Below, in pieces: positions 1-11,085 of a DNA stretch of 64,000 nt. Position numbers and translations under genes: made by a program. Under the pieces are notes generated by a model that was given only the letters and a program-made list of their open reading frames with translations, was not told the DNA's origin and did no database searches. The stretch is from NCBI GenBank assembly GCA_006384855.1, contig VCJN01001529.1, positions 1 through 64,000 of the forward strand, read 5' to 3'. Origin of the DNA: Tetraselmis striata (lineage: Eukaryota > Chlorophyta > Chlorodendrophyceae > Chlorodendrales > Chlorodendraceae). Position 1 is the first letter of the stretch, and the number at the start of each line of letters is the position of its first letter.

Positions 1-263
1 CCAGTGCGCGCGGCACTGCGCATCACGCCCCCCGGAGCGCAAACCTTACCCCATGGGTACACATTACTGGCGGTTGTCGGGCAGGTGATGCCCACAGTGG
101 TCAACATCGGCTGTGCACTCGGCCGCATCAGGTACGGACGCCGCCCTTTTTGCCCCACTCACTCACTGCAGCCCACCCACGCCAAACATAATCGGAGACA
201 TCTCGGCACCGATCCCACCCGACACGCACCCGATATCGCTAGAGGGAGGGGAAGCTGAGGTCG

Positions 264-734
264 TTGCCGTGGCGGATTTTTGAGTTCCTCCGTTGTTCTC
301 TCGCATCGTCCGTTGATGCTACAGCGGGTTGGAGGCTGAAAACCCTTCGCGCCGACGCAGCGCCCCAACGATATGGCGCGACGCGAGAACTGCGCTCGGT
401 GCGTTCTGGCCGTTTCGGCCACCAGCCCGCCGCCTCCGAATTCTGCCGGAAGTGTGGCAAGTCCACCACAGTAGATGGCCTACCAGTGGTACGCGAGGAG
501 GCGTTGGTCTCGGCGGTGACCGAGGCGATGTACGACCGCATGAACGGCCACGGCCACCACATGGAGCTGCCAACTGGCTACTCAGTGGGCCCAAGTGATC
601 CAAAGGCGTGGCCCTTCCTCACTGCCTTCGATGATCCCAAAGTATACGCAATGCGCGAGCTGCATGCGCTGTGCGAGGCGCATTTTATGGACCCGATGGA
701 CGATAGCGATGCTCTGCGCGATGTGATGGGCTAG
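264..734 (+). CDS. Conserved ORF with CxxC motif in TIR element (copy 1)
   Basis: This 156-residue ORF is not recognised as a known family. It has a short zinc-ribbon-like motif FCRKCGKS around residue 60. Behind it lies a conserved acidic and aromatic segment (GHHMELPTGYS, KAWPFLTAFDDP, HFMDPMDDSDAL). The same ORF is kept with few changes in E2 at 7,754-8,410 (218 residues, upstream in-frame start) and 12,338-12,853 (171 residues, minus strand), which argues that it is or was coding. The exact start is uncertain because the frame stays open upstream in the other copies. Function unknown; a DNA-binding accessory protein of the element is one possibility. Confidence 0.5.
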   Translation: MPWRIFEFLRCSLASSVDATAGWRLKTLRADAAPQRYGATRELRSVRSGRFGHQPAASEFCRKCGKSTTVDGLPVVREEALVSAVTEAMYDRMNGHGHHMELPTGYSVGPSDPKAWPFLTAFDDPKVYAMRELHALCEAHFMDPMDDSDALRDVMG

Positions 735-2685
735 GATTTAGCGCACCAATCCCGCCACCGCTTCCCATAGAGACGGGTGGCTATGTATTCCGGTGGGAGG
801 CGCTGCCGGGCAAGAGCGAGGCAGACAAGCTGGAACAGTAGGCGCTCCGAACTGTGCGCTCAGAGCGTGCGCGTGAGTTGGGTGAGCGCGCTCGGAAGTT
901 GCGCGCTACGGAGTGGCAGGAGCGCATGGAGCGAGAGTGAGCGGGTATCTCAGACAACACCAGCGAAGGCGACTATTCAGCGCCCCGCACATCGGCGCAG
1001 TTCTGAAAGCTACGACAGCATTGACAGGTGGGATGCGGTAAAGTGCGGGCCATATGAAAAGAAGTACTTCATGCAGAGGAGGGCGGGGCGCGAAGCAACG
1101 ATGGAGGCGGGAGGCGAGGCGTTCAACATCGGTGAGGGGGGCTGAGGGCAGCGGTGAGCCGAGCACCTGCCGCTCATGTGACATAGCTGTCTATGGCAAA
1201 TCCAGTAAGGGCGAGAAGGGGAAGGGACACGCTCACTAGATGTAATTAATGCATTCACATCTTCCTTCGCTTCGTCGCCGCTTTCTCTGCCATCTCTGCC
1301 TTCACGGCACACGCATTTGCCTTGGGCAGGTGGGGCTGTGCACGATGGGCTGGTCCATGCATGTCACGGTGGTGCGCGATCAAGGTGCTGCGCGTCGTGA
1401 CTTGGCCAGTCCTGGAGAGCATCACCTTGCCGGACTTGAGCAGGTGCTGGGGCTGTTGGTTGCTGCCGTTGCGGAAGCCCTGCTTGATCTCCATGTTTGC
1501 AGTGCTCCATGCACTGAGCACTCAATGCGTCAAGGTTGCCATGCAGTTATATCCATCGGGAAATTGCCGTCATGCAACTGATTCATGCACGGAGTGATGT
1601 CCTTTGCTGCCGCGATGTTCATGAAGGCTGCGAAGAATACCTCCGTAGCTGCCCGTAGCTTGTAGGTCAAGGTAACTTATTTCGTTGTCGCTGAGCGCCT
1701 CCTCAAAAACAGCGCGATGACTTCGCCTCCCGTTGTGTTTGCAGTTGGAGATGCGTGCTATCAACGCCTATGAGCACTGGACTGTGGGAGGGGCCCGATC
1801 AACACTGTCTTCCACCATGACTTTGTCTTCCCGCCCAGGATTGTGCATGGCAGACTTGTCACATATACATGGACAGAGGCCAGCAGCACTGCTGGCAGGG
1901 GGCGGCGGCAAAGGGCCGCCGGTGACGCTGTGCCGAGGCAGATGATCAGGTGATGGGCCACCTGTGTGATATATTATTGCTGAAGCATCTTACATGTTGT
2001 TGTTGCTTTCCTGCACTTTGCGCTGATGCTCATAGTGCAGCCCGGCACGGGTGGTGCTCCTACTTGAAGCACTCCCATGCCTACGACATCGCCGCCCTTG
2101 ATGAGGATGATGGCGGTGTTGATGCCATGCAGTAGTAGCATATATGTAGCAACCGTGGCGTGTGTGAATTGAGCATATCCATATGTTGCGGGAGCAGTTG
2201 CGTAGTATGGCAGGCGCATGATACATATAGGCGTCGGTTGGGTCTGGGGTTTCCAAATGTAATGTTAAGCAATACTATCTTACGAAACATGGCCAATCTG
2301 CATTATGCTTGCACATATTGCGCGCATGCCTGCTTCACTAATTTTCCTGACACACTCACAACATTTTTTTTTGATACTGACAACATGGGTCAATGTTACG
2401 CATGGATGCCGCGGTGTACTGCAGTATCGTCGCGAGCAAGCATTGTCAACCGATGTTGACACAAAAGTTTGCATTTGTCTTTGCCGTTATACACATCTGT
2501 ACTTTTGTGAATTTCATGTCATTTGTGGTATGTATGTTGATTTGCATGTAATCTGTTCAGCAATAAGATTAATGTGAAACGCGTTGTGCATTACATACAA
2601 CAGCAGATGCATCGTAGTGTCATTGATTATGTTATTGTGACGCCCCGGGTACCGAGGTACCATTACTACTCGAGACTGATGCAAT

Positions 2686-2697
2686 GATATAAAGTAC
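2686..2697 (+). promoter_or_regulatory. Possible TATA box inside E1
   Basis: A TATAAAG-like motif lies about 120 bp upstream of the ATG at 2,812, in the stretch that E2 has lost. It may be the promoter of the small spliced ORF that follows. This rests on motif and position only. Confidence 0.25.
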
Positions 2698-2811
2698 GTG
2701 ATGAGCCACCAGCCGCGCGCGCACTTTCACTCTTCGGCACTTCCTCTTCGCCTATTTATGCTGACCGCTTCGCATGAAGAGCAGATCGCCCTGCTCGCCC
2801 CCCGTGCCACC

Positions 2812-3458
2812 ATGGCCTCCGTCAGCACCTTCCATGCCGCTGCCGGGACGGATGACGCGTCGTGGGAAGATATCATGCTGCCGAGAGGAGCACGCGAGCC
2901 CCCGCCTGTCCCGCGCGGCCCGCCCCTGCGCTACTACCTCACGACAGTCAGCGCCGATGACACGTCGAGCGTTTTTGACTGGTCAAGCTGAACGGCCCGT
3001 CTGCCCACCCTAATTGACCGTGGAGGAGGAGCAAGCTGCCTTGCTTAAATCGATGAAGCCGACGCATGCAGCAAGGGTTCTTTGCATCCCTAGTGCAAAG
3101 GTGCGTTTGCCGGCCGGTTTACCTGCTCATCGTGTAGCTAGCTGCTGACGTTGTCGCTGCCCGAGCGAGTGTCGGCGACTAAGTGTTTTTTCTTTCATCA
3201 CTACCGCAGTCCGGAATCGACCAGAACGGCGCTCCGGTGCAAGACCTGTCTACCGGCTACAGCCCCCCTCCCCCGCTCGCTCGACGAGCTCATGTTCCCC
3301 GTGCGGCTAGATCCCCGGCGCTTCAGGACGCTACTGCGAGGATGCAGGCTGGACGCCAGAGGAAGCAAGCGCAACGGGAGCGCGCGGCGGCATCATGCCA
3401 GCCCCGTCAAACAAGCTCCCTAGCCGCGGGGAGCAGCAGATGGCAGCAGCTGCCATGA
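2812..3458 (+). CDS. Small ORFs of TIR element with a probable intron (copy 1)
   Basis: A 59-residue ORF starts at the ATG at 2,812 (MASVSTFHAA...) and ends at 2,991. Further on, an open stretch ending at 3,100 joins in phase, across a GT-AG intron at 3,101-3,209 (109 bp), to an open stretch at 3,210-3,458 rich in Arg, Gln and Ala. The first ORF is not in the same frame as the spliced part, so the gene model is incomplete. The first ORF recurs at 9,662-9,841 and 10,906-11,085 (-), and the second exon at 10,051-10,300. No family recognised. Confidence 0.35.
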
Positions 3459-4189
3459 ATAGCATGCCCCAGAAGTAGCTGCGGGCAATAAGGGGCAGTC
3501 AGCACCCGAGCCGACAGCGGGCATAACACCACGTGCCGGCGCCAGGAAGAGGCCGGCGGCAGCGGAGCCAGCCGGCCGCAGGCCAGGGGGGGCGGGCACG
3601 GGCCGGGGGCGGTAGTAGACCCATTGTAATTAAATTTCTAGTATTTCCCTATTAATACTTTATGCAGTTGCCGACCCCTCCGCCATAAATCCGAAAATGT
3701 CCGGTGCCTTGACGTTAAATTTGCCAGCTAGGAGTAGGCGCGCCCATGTCCGCTTAACCACACCCCGAAGCTCGACGCTCATTGGCCACTGATCCAGCCT
3801 GTCACCTCACCTTTATTAAATCACAAAACCAACCGTGACTACCGTGTAATGCATTTTTGCAGCCTTTGTTGTGTATCGACCAGTACCCTACTGCCCCGCC
3901 TGCTCGTCATCATCACTCGTCATCACGCGGGTATCTTCCGCGCGTACTCGTGAGGAGGCGCGCGCCTAATAGCAGATATGAAGGGCGGCGATTCCCGTAA
4001 AGTACAGTGACTCGTGTACTCGTGTCGTACTTTGTGCACTCGTGACTACCGAGTACCCGCTACTCGCTATAGTACTTTGATGCAGGGCTCCGCTGCCGTA
4101 CTCATCCTTACCGCCAAGTTTAAAGTACTGTGACGCCTAACGTTAGGCGCGATATATACAGGCGACTAATCGCGCGTGGTAGTCGTTAA

Positions 4190-4221
4190 ACGCGGTTAGG
4201 CGGACCCCGTTTCGACGAGTG
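4190..4221 (-). repeat. Right terminal inverted repeat of E1
   Basis: Read on the minus strand it starts CACTCGTCGAAACGGGGT and continues CCGCCTAACCGCG. It differs from the E2 ends (7,033 and 13,649) at one of the first 31 bases. The next bases outside are GG. Confidence 0.75.
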
Positions 4222-7032
4222 GGCATCATCCACAATTTATATATCCTCATCCTCATTGTCCAAGAGGTCGTGCAAGCTAGCTGCCAAATTATTTTTATTT
4301 ATCACCGTCTGCCAAAATGCTAACAAATGCTTGCTTTTGCCCAGAAAACCATATCCGGAAAGACCAGTGCTCCAGCAATTCCGAAGCACGGAACTTGCAC
4401 TTGCTAGATGTGTTGGGCGTCCACAGACACTCTTTGCGCGGCACATGGCGGTTGATGACACACATGCGCACACTACATCAGATTAACCAAGCGTCAAGTG
4501 ATTCGCATTTTCTATTTGAAATGATTATCAGAAATGTGAAGCAAGCAATGTAATACACACCAATGAGCAATAAATGTCACCTGCAGTCCCAAAGTGCCCG
4601 TCTAGGGAACTTTTGTTCATGCCAGCTTCCCCAATCGCATGGTCAAGCATCTTCACGCCAGTTATGGGGCTCAAGCCAGGCACACAATGATCCAAATATC
4701 TCCCTGAGTAGCCCCCAGCACCGCCTGAAACGACGTGAGCCTCTGTTACATCGGGGTTGTGTGTCTTGTAAGTGACCACGTATGGATGCAGACAAGATAG
4801 CACCGAGAACCCATCTTCCTTCTTGTCATCTGTCATGTCATCATAATACTCGATGAGATAGTCATCTGGATCGACGCCGTCATCACCTTGCTCCTCATCA
4901 CCGGCAGCAATCAATCTCCTAATGAACATCGCACCGTGCCATGCGATGGCATATTTTCCAAACCACTCGAGCTGGCACTCGCGTAGCACAAGGGCTACCC
5001 ACTTCATTTTGTAGCCTTGAGCGGCGCACAGCTTTGGAATATGGCTCGACCTTGCCACGGACCAGGTACGCGATGTACGTCCCAAGCCGAGACTCGCACC
5101 TGTGATACATGATGTTACAGAAACATGCCCAATTTAGTCACAAGCATGAAATACGGCACCCAACAATACATCCAATAAATAAAGTCACTGCTCAGCACAT
5201 CTCAATCTCAAATTGCAAATCTTCATGCTAGTCCTTGGGGAATGATGGTGTAGATTTCAGGACAGCGGGGATTTCACGCAGCTCATCAAAGATGACATAG
5301 CGCTGGTCACACAGCGAGTAGTGATCTTCGTGCTGCCCGCAGCTCTCGGGACACTGTGTGCAGAACGCAGCGCGGTCCTTGCAAGCGTCACATGTCTGGT
5401 TGCGATTCCGATGATTCTGGCGGTCTGCGCAGTCTTGGCATTGAAAGTCATACTCCTCACCCCCTAGAAGGCGTGACAGGCAATGAGCGCCCACTGATGA
5501 ATGAGTCTCAAGGTGTTGTAACATTCCATGCTTTAAGAAATGCTGGTAGCTGTCGATGCCCTCCTTGATAGTCTCGTACATCTGAAATGCATACGAGGAG
5601 CAACATATCCTAAACATTCTAAAGATATCTCTAATGCAGCAAGGGAATAGGAAAACACAACTACATGATAGCATACCTGCAGGTTGGCCCCAAACAGATC
5701 TCCACTGTGAAGCAGCTTGGTCACAACAGTCTTCAATGTTTCGAAATTCTCCGTCCCGTAGCGGAAGGAGATATTGTCCAGCCCAGACAAGGTTCTCTGC
5801 TGGCCACCTGTGGCACGGCCAGCCACCTGAAAGAACACAGACATGCTGACACCGGTGTACACCTCTTTCTCCACCTTTGCACCACTGACATCCCTGGCAA
5901 TGTGTGTCTAAGTGTGCGCAGCCACATATTGCCGCCACATGATCTCCTTCAAATTCTATGACAGACACACCACAATCTCTTAGTCATGTGTGAAAGCTAC
6001 TGCATGATTCATCAGGGTTCCTGTCCTCCAGGGAATATTTTAAAAAATGCACACATCAAATTATTCAAGTACCTTGCGTTGGACAGCATGACTTTTTGTA
6101 ACTTTTCCATTCCAAAGTTTGAGCTCTTTGTGACCAAATGCCACTTCTTGCATGTTCTCTGGGCTGCAGATAATGTCTAAGCATTCTTCAAACATAGATG
6201 GGTTGACGCGGATGCACCGGATCTGCGTGAGATGACTCCACTTTTGTCGTCCCGGTCCAAATGCAGCGGCATGGTGCCATGCATCCGAGGATGTTCATGC
6301 GCACGCGAGGAGGCGTGCTTTGAAATAGCACCGTTGAAGCCAAGGATGTTCATGCTATGGCGGTCAAACGCGCGCACAAGCGTGGATAAAATCTGGGACC
6401 GCTCATTCGGGTTTTGAGACATATTGTACATTTATACTGCGTCGGTGATGATGGGCATCTTCGACGCGATGGCCATTCGAAAGGATGTCTGCGCAGATGA
6501 TACGCATTCCCTGGTACGGAAATGACACGTAATTCAGCAAATTGTTGTGCTGCAATGTAATCAGGCATACACAAAAGTCATTTGCCCAAGCATTGTGCAG
6601 TCGCGCCCGCACGTACCAGTAGGCAGCGTACATCTCAAACAAAAGGATCTTGGAGATACGTTTCCAACACTGCATTGTTGGGATAGTTGAGGCTCTCCAT
6701 AAGCTTGCTCTGGCGTTTTGCCCACCAGTTCAGCCGGATGTTTCTGGAAGCTTGTGTCCACCAAATGGCTAGGAAGGGGATCACCAGTGCCAGTTTTTCG
6801 CAGTCCCCACAGCTCAAAGAGCTGTGGGATGGTATAGATGCCAGATACCACTCTACACTGTGGTGTGATGCCACTCGGCGGCGTTGAGCTGAATGACAAG
6901 ATTGTGCGTTGCTGGGCTGTCTCTGCTGACTATAGGCACATTGTTGTGCGCAAGTTCTCCAACCGCCGTGTCATCTCCTCACAGCCCCTTTCGGCAATGG
7001 CAGTGCTTGCCTTCAGCTCCGCTATGCGCTCC
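4222..7032 (-). CDS. Transposase-like gene, spliced or decayed
   Basis: Minus-strand coding blocks run through this interval. The first reads FDEWERIAELKASTAIAERG right out of the E2 end at 7,033. A later block (5,677 to about 5,874) ends at a GTATGC donor and joins across a 95-bp intron to an exon at 5,228-5,581 with a cysteine cluster of at least four CxxC-type pairs (CQDC, CDAC, CTQC). The last large block (4,528-5,085) holds WHGAMFIRR, GGAGGYSGRYLD and SSLDGHFG, spaced like the catalytic core of an RNase H-fold (DDE) transposase. The first core acidic residue seems replaced by Gly. A Cys cluster beside such a core recalls KDZ-type transposases, but I cannot assign a family. No single continuous frame exists. 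Confidence 0.4.
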
Positions 7033-7406
7033 CACTCGTCGAAACGGGGTTCGCCTAACCGCGCTTAACACGGTACTTGTACTGTATCCGTACTCAATTT
7101 TACTGTACGATTACTGTATTCCGTATCACCCGCGCCTAACCCTCGCCTATATCCCCTTACAGTCAACTTATCTCGTCGGCGGTGGTCGCGAGTACCCGCG
7201 CCGCCATGACTGCCATGGCAGTACCCGTACGCAAATGGTACGTGATATGACGGCGTACCAGTACCAGAACTGCCTTTTTTGTAATTCACACCATTACCAG
7301 TACCAGTACCAGGCCGCTTTTAGGCGGCTTGCTGTGTTGATTTTCCAATTCTGGGGAACTGCCCTTTTTGTAATTCACACCAGTACCGGGATATCGTGCA
7401 TGAACT

Positions 7407-7534
7407 AGTTATGCACTGCTGTCGCACACTGCACACTGCTGCACACTGCGCACTGCGGCGCACACTGTCGCACACTGCACACTGTCGCACACTGCGCACT
7501 GCGGCGCACACTGTCGCACACTGCACACTGCGCT
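7407..7534 (+). repeat. Minisatellite of CGCACACTG-type units
   Basis: Short units such as GTCGCACACTGCACACTG and GCGCACTGCGGCGCACACT alternate for about 130 bp. The mirrored array at about 13,215-13,280 in the right arm is shorter, so the array length has changed since the arms were duplicated. Confidence 0.7.
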
Positions 7535-7753
7535 AGTATTGCTGTACTATAATAGAATCCTTTATGCGGGCCGCGCGCACCGCGTCCATCACACAACAAA
7601 CTTCCTCACCCCCCCCGAGCTGCACATAGCGCGCTTGCCCCCAGTGCGCGCGGCCACTGCGCATCACGCCCCCCGGAGCGCAAACCTTATCCCATGGGTA
7701 CACATTACTGGCGGTAGTCGGGCAGGTGGTGCCCACAGTGGTCAACAGCGGTT

Positions 7754-8410
7754 GTGCACTCGGCCGCATCAGGTACGGACGCCGCCCTTTTTGCCCCACT
7801 CACTCACTGCAGCCCACCCACGCCAAACATACTCGGAGACATCTCGGCACCGATCCCACCCGACACGCACCCGATGTCGCTAGAGGGAGGGGAAGATGAG
7901 GTCGTTGCCGTGGCGGTTTTTGAGTTCCTCTGTTGTTCTCTCGCATCGTCCGTTGATGCTACAGCGGGTTGGAGGCTGAAAACCCTTCGCGCCGACGCAG
8001 CGCCCCAACGATATGGCGCGACGCAAGAACTGCGCTCGGTGCGTTCTGGCCGTTTCGGCCACCAGCCCGCCGCCTCCGAATTCTGCCGGAAGTGTGGCAA
8101 GTCCATCACAGTAGACGGCCTACCAGTGGTACGCGAGGAGGCGTTGGTCTCGGCGGTGACCGAGGCGATGTACGACCGCATGAACGGCCACGGCCACCAC
8201 ATGGAGCTGCCAACTGGCTACTCAGTGGGCCCAAGTGATCCAAAGGCATGGCCCTTCCTCACTGCCTTCGATGATCCCAAAGTATACGCAATGCGCGAGC
8301 TGCATGCGCTGTGCGAGGCGCATTTTATGCACCCGATGGACGATAGCGATGCTCTCTGCGATGTGATGGGCTGGGATTCAGCGCACCAATCCCGCCACCG
8401 CTTCCCATAG
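7754..8410 (+). CDS. Conserved ORF with CxxC motif in TIR element (copy 2)
   Basis: 218 residues. From about residue 63 it matches the ORF at 264-734, with FCRKCGKS near residue 110. It extends further at the C-terminus, reading WDSAHQSRHRFP after DVMG where copy 1 stops. The extra N-terminus is low in recognisable features, and the true start may be an internal ATG. Function unknown. Confidence 0.45.
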   Translation: MHSAASGTDAALFAPLTHCSPPTPNILGDISAPIPPDTHPMSLEGGEDEVVAVAVFEFLCCSLASSVDATAGWRLKTLRADAAPQRYGATQELRSVRSGRFGHQPAASEFCRKCGKSITVDGLPVVREEALVSAVTEAMYDRMNGHGHHMELPTGYSVGPSDPKAWPFLTAFDDPKVYAMRELHALCEAHFMHPMDDSDALCDVMGWDSAHQSRHRFP

Positions 8411-9661
8411 AGACGGGTGGCTATGTATTCCGGTGGGAGGCGCTGCCGGGCAAGAGCGAGGCAGACAAGCTGGAACAGTAGGCGCTCCGAATTGTGCGCT
8501 CAGAGCGTGCGCGTGAGTTGGGTGAGCGCGCTCGGAAGCTGCGCGCTACGGAGTGGCAGGAGCGCATGGCGCGAGAGTGAGCGGGTATCTCAGACAACAC
8601 CAGCGAAGGCGACTATTCAGCGCCCCGCACATCGGCGCAGTTCTGAAAGCTACGACAGCATTGACAGCTGGGATGCGGTAAAGTGCGGGCCATATGAAAA
8701 GAAGTACTTCATGCAGAGGAGGGCGGGGCGCGAAGCAACGATGGAGGCGGGAGGCGAGGCGTTCAACATCGGTGAGGGGGGCTGAGGGCAGCGGTGAGCC
8801 GAGCACCTGCCGCTCATGTGACATGGCTGCCTATGGCAAATCCAGTAAGGGCGGGAAGGGGAAGGGACACGCTCACTAGATGTAATTAATGCATTCACAT
8901 CTTCCTTCGCTTCGTCGCCGCTTTCTCTGCCATCTCTGCCTTCATGGCACACGCCTTTGCCTTGGGCAGGTGGGGCTGTGCACGATGGGCTGGTCCATGC
9001 ATGTCACGGTGGTGCGCGATCAAGGTGCTGCGCGTCGTGACTTGGCCAGTCATGGAGAGCATCACCTTGCCGGACTTGAGCAGGTGTTGGGACTGTTGGT
9101 TGCTGCCGTTGCGGAAGCCCTCCTTGATCTCCATGTTTGCAGTGCTCCATGCACTGAGCACTCAGTGCGTCAAGGTTGCCATGCACTTTATCCATCGGGA
9201 AATTGCCGTCATGCAACTTCATGCACGGAGTGATGTCCTTTGCTGCCACGATGTCCATGAAGGCTGCGAAGAATACCTCCGTAGCTGCCCGTAGCTTGTA
9301 GGTCAAGGTAACTTATTTCGTTGTCGCTGAGCGCCACCTCAAAAACAGCGCGATGACTTCGCCTCCCGTTGTGTTTGCAGTTGGAGATGCGTGCTATCAA
9401 CGCCTATGAGCACTGGAGTGTGGGAGGGCCCGATCAACACTGTCTTCCAGCAGGACCTTGTCTTCCCGCCCAGGATTGTGCATGGCAGACTTGTCACATA
9501 TACATGGACAGAGGCCATCAGCACTACTGGCAGGGGGCGGCGGCAAAGGGCCGCTGGTGACGCTGTGCCGAGGCAGATGATCAGGTGATGGGCCACCTGT
9601 GTTATATATTATCGCTGAAGCATCTTACATGTTGTTGTTGCTCCGGTCCCCCCGTGCCACC

Positions 9662-9841
9662 ATGGCCTCCGTCAGCACCTTCCATGCCGCTGCCGGGACG
9701 GATGACGCGTCGTGGGAAGATATCATGCTGCCGAGAGGAGCACGCGAGCCCCCGCCTGTCCCGCGCGGCCCGCCCCTGCGCTACTACCTCACGACAGTGA
9801 GCGCCGATGACACGTCGAGCGTTTGTGACTGGTCAAGCTGA
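9662..9841 (+). CDS. 59-residue ORF of TIR element (copy 2)
   Basis: It matches the ORF at 2,812-2,991 with one change near the end (VCDWSS for VFDWSS). In this copy the upstream 790 bp holding the possible promoter is missing, and the ORF abuts the preceding module at 9,643. Function unknown. Confidence 0.3.
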   Translation: MASVSTFHAAAGTDDASWEDIMLPRGAREPPPVPRGPPLRYYLTTVSADDTSSVCDWSS

Positions 9842-10905
9842 ACGGCCCGTCTGCCCACCCTAATTGACCGTGGAGGAGGAGCAAGCTGCCTTGCTTAAAT
9901 CGACGAAGCCGACGCATGCAGCAAGGGTTTTTTGCATCCCCAGTGCAAAGGTGCGCTTGCCAGCCGGTTTGCCTGCTCATCGTGTAGCTGCTGATGTTGT
10001 CGCTGCCCGAGTGTCGGCGACTTAGTGTTTTTTCTTTCATCACTACCGCAGTCCGGAATCGACCAGAACGGCGCTCCGGTGCAAGACCTGTCTACCGGCT
10101 ACAGCCCCCCTCCCCCGCTCGCTCGACGAGCTCATGTTCCCCGTGCGGCTAGATCCCCGGCGCTTCAGGACGCTACTGCGAGGATGCAGGCCGGACGCCA
10201 GAGGAAGCAAGCGCAACGGGAGCGCGCGGCGGCATCATGCCAGCCCCGTCAAACAAGCTCCCTAGCCGCGGGGCGCAGCAGATGGCAGCAACTGCCATGA
10301 ATAGCATGCCCGCAGAAGTATCTGCGGGCAACAAGGGGCAGTCAGCACCCGAGCCGACAGCGGGCATAACACCACATACATGCCGGCGCCAGGAAGAGGC
10401 CGGCGGCAGCGGAGCCAGCCGGCCGCAGGCCAGGGGGGGCGGGCACGGGCCGGGGGCGGTAGTAGACCCATTGTAATTAAATTTCTAGTATTTCCCTATT
10501 ACTTTATGCAGTTGCCGACCCCTCCGCCTTAAATCCGAAAATGTCCGGTGCCTTGACGTTAAATTTGCCAGCTAGGAGTTGGCGCGCCCATGATCTAGCC
10601 GCACGGGGAACATGAGCTCGTCGAGCGAGCGGGGGAGGGGGGCTGTAGCCGGTAGACAGGTCTTGCACCGGAGCGCCGTTCTGGTCGATTCCGGACTGCG
10701 GTAGTGATGAAAGAAAAAACACTAAGTCGCCGACACTCGGGCAGCGACAACATCAGCAGCTACACGATGAGCAGGCAAACCGGCCGGCAAGCGCACCTTT
10801 GCACTGGGGATGCAAAAAACCCTTGCTGCATGCGTCGGCTTCGTCGATTTAAGCAAGGCAGCTTGCTCCTCCTCCACGGTCAATTAGGGTGGGCAGACGG
10901 GCCGT

Positions 10906-11085
10906 TCAGCTTGACCAGTCACAAACGCTCGACGTGTCATCGGCGCTCACTGTCGTGAGGTAGTAGCGCAGGGGCGGGCCGCGCGGGACAGGCGGGGGCT
11001 CGCGTGCTCCTCTCGGCAGCATGATATCTTCCCACGACGCGTCATCCGTCCCGGCAGCGGCATGGAAGGTGCTGACGGAGGCCAT
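10906..11085 (-). CDS. 59-residue ORF of TIR element (copy 3)
   Basis: Mirror copy of 9,662-9,841 in the right palindrome arm, with the same deletion upstream. Function unknown. Confidence 0.3.
   Translation of the reverse strand: MASVSTFHAAAGTDDASWEDIMLPRGAREPPPVPRGPPLRYYLTTVSADDTSSVCDWSS

Larger units (their letters stand above)
1..4221 (+). mobile_element. TIR element copy E1 (left end outside window)
   Basis: Bases 1-2007 match 7,641-9,643 and bases 2,797-3,740 match 9,645-10,585 of element E2 nearly base for base. The right end at about 4,190-4,221 is the inverse of the E2 left end (CACTCGTCGAAACGGGGT read inward), a terminal inverted repeat of about 31 bp. The left terminus should lie about 600 bp upstream of the window. 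E1 carries about 790 bp (2,008-2,796) that E2 lacks, and an unshared right flank (3,745-4,190) rich in short motifs containing GTACT. It encodes a small CxxC protein and a small spliced ORF. No transposase is recognisable inside. The superfamily is unknown: the CACT start recalls CACTA elements, but no 3-bp target duplication was found. Confidence 0.7.
7033..10155 (+). repeat. Left arm of the E2 palindrome
   Basis: This is the inverse of 10,592-13,649. It includes the TIR, the minisatellite, the CxxC ORF and the 59-residue ORF. Confidence 0.8.

Noticed and set aside
1010-1521. Overlapping minus-strand ORFs of 88-100 residues in E1, also present in E2
   Set aside because: Several frames are open at once in all copies because the copies are nearly identical. 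That identity is not evidence of coding, and no motif was seen.
7407-7534. Repeat array resembling a CRISPR
   Set aside because: Units are contiguous with no unique spacers; it is a minisatellite in a eukaryotic transposon.
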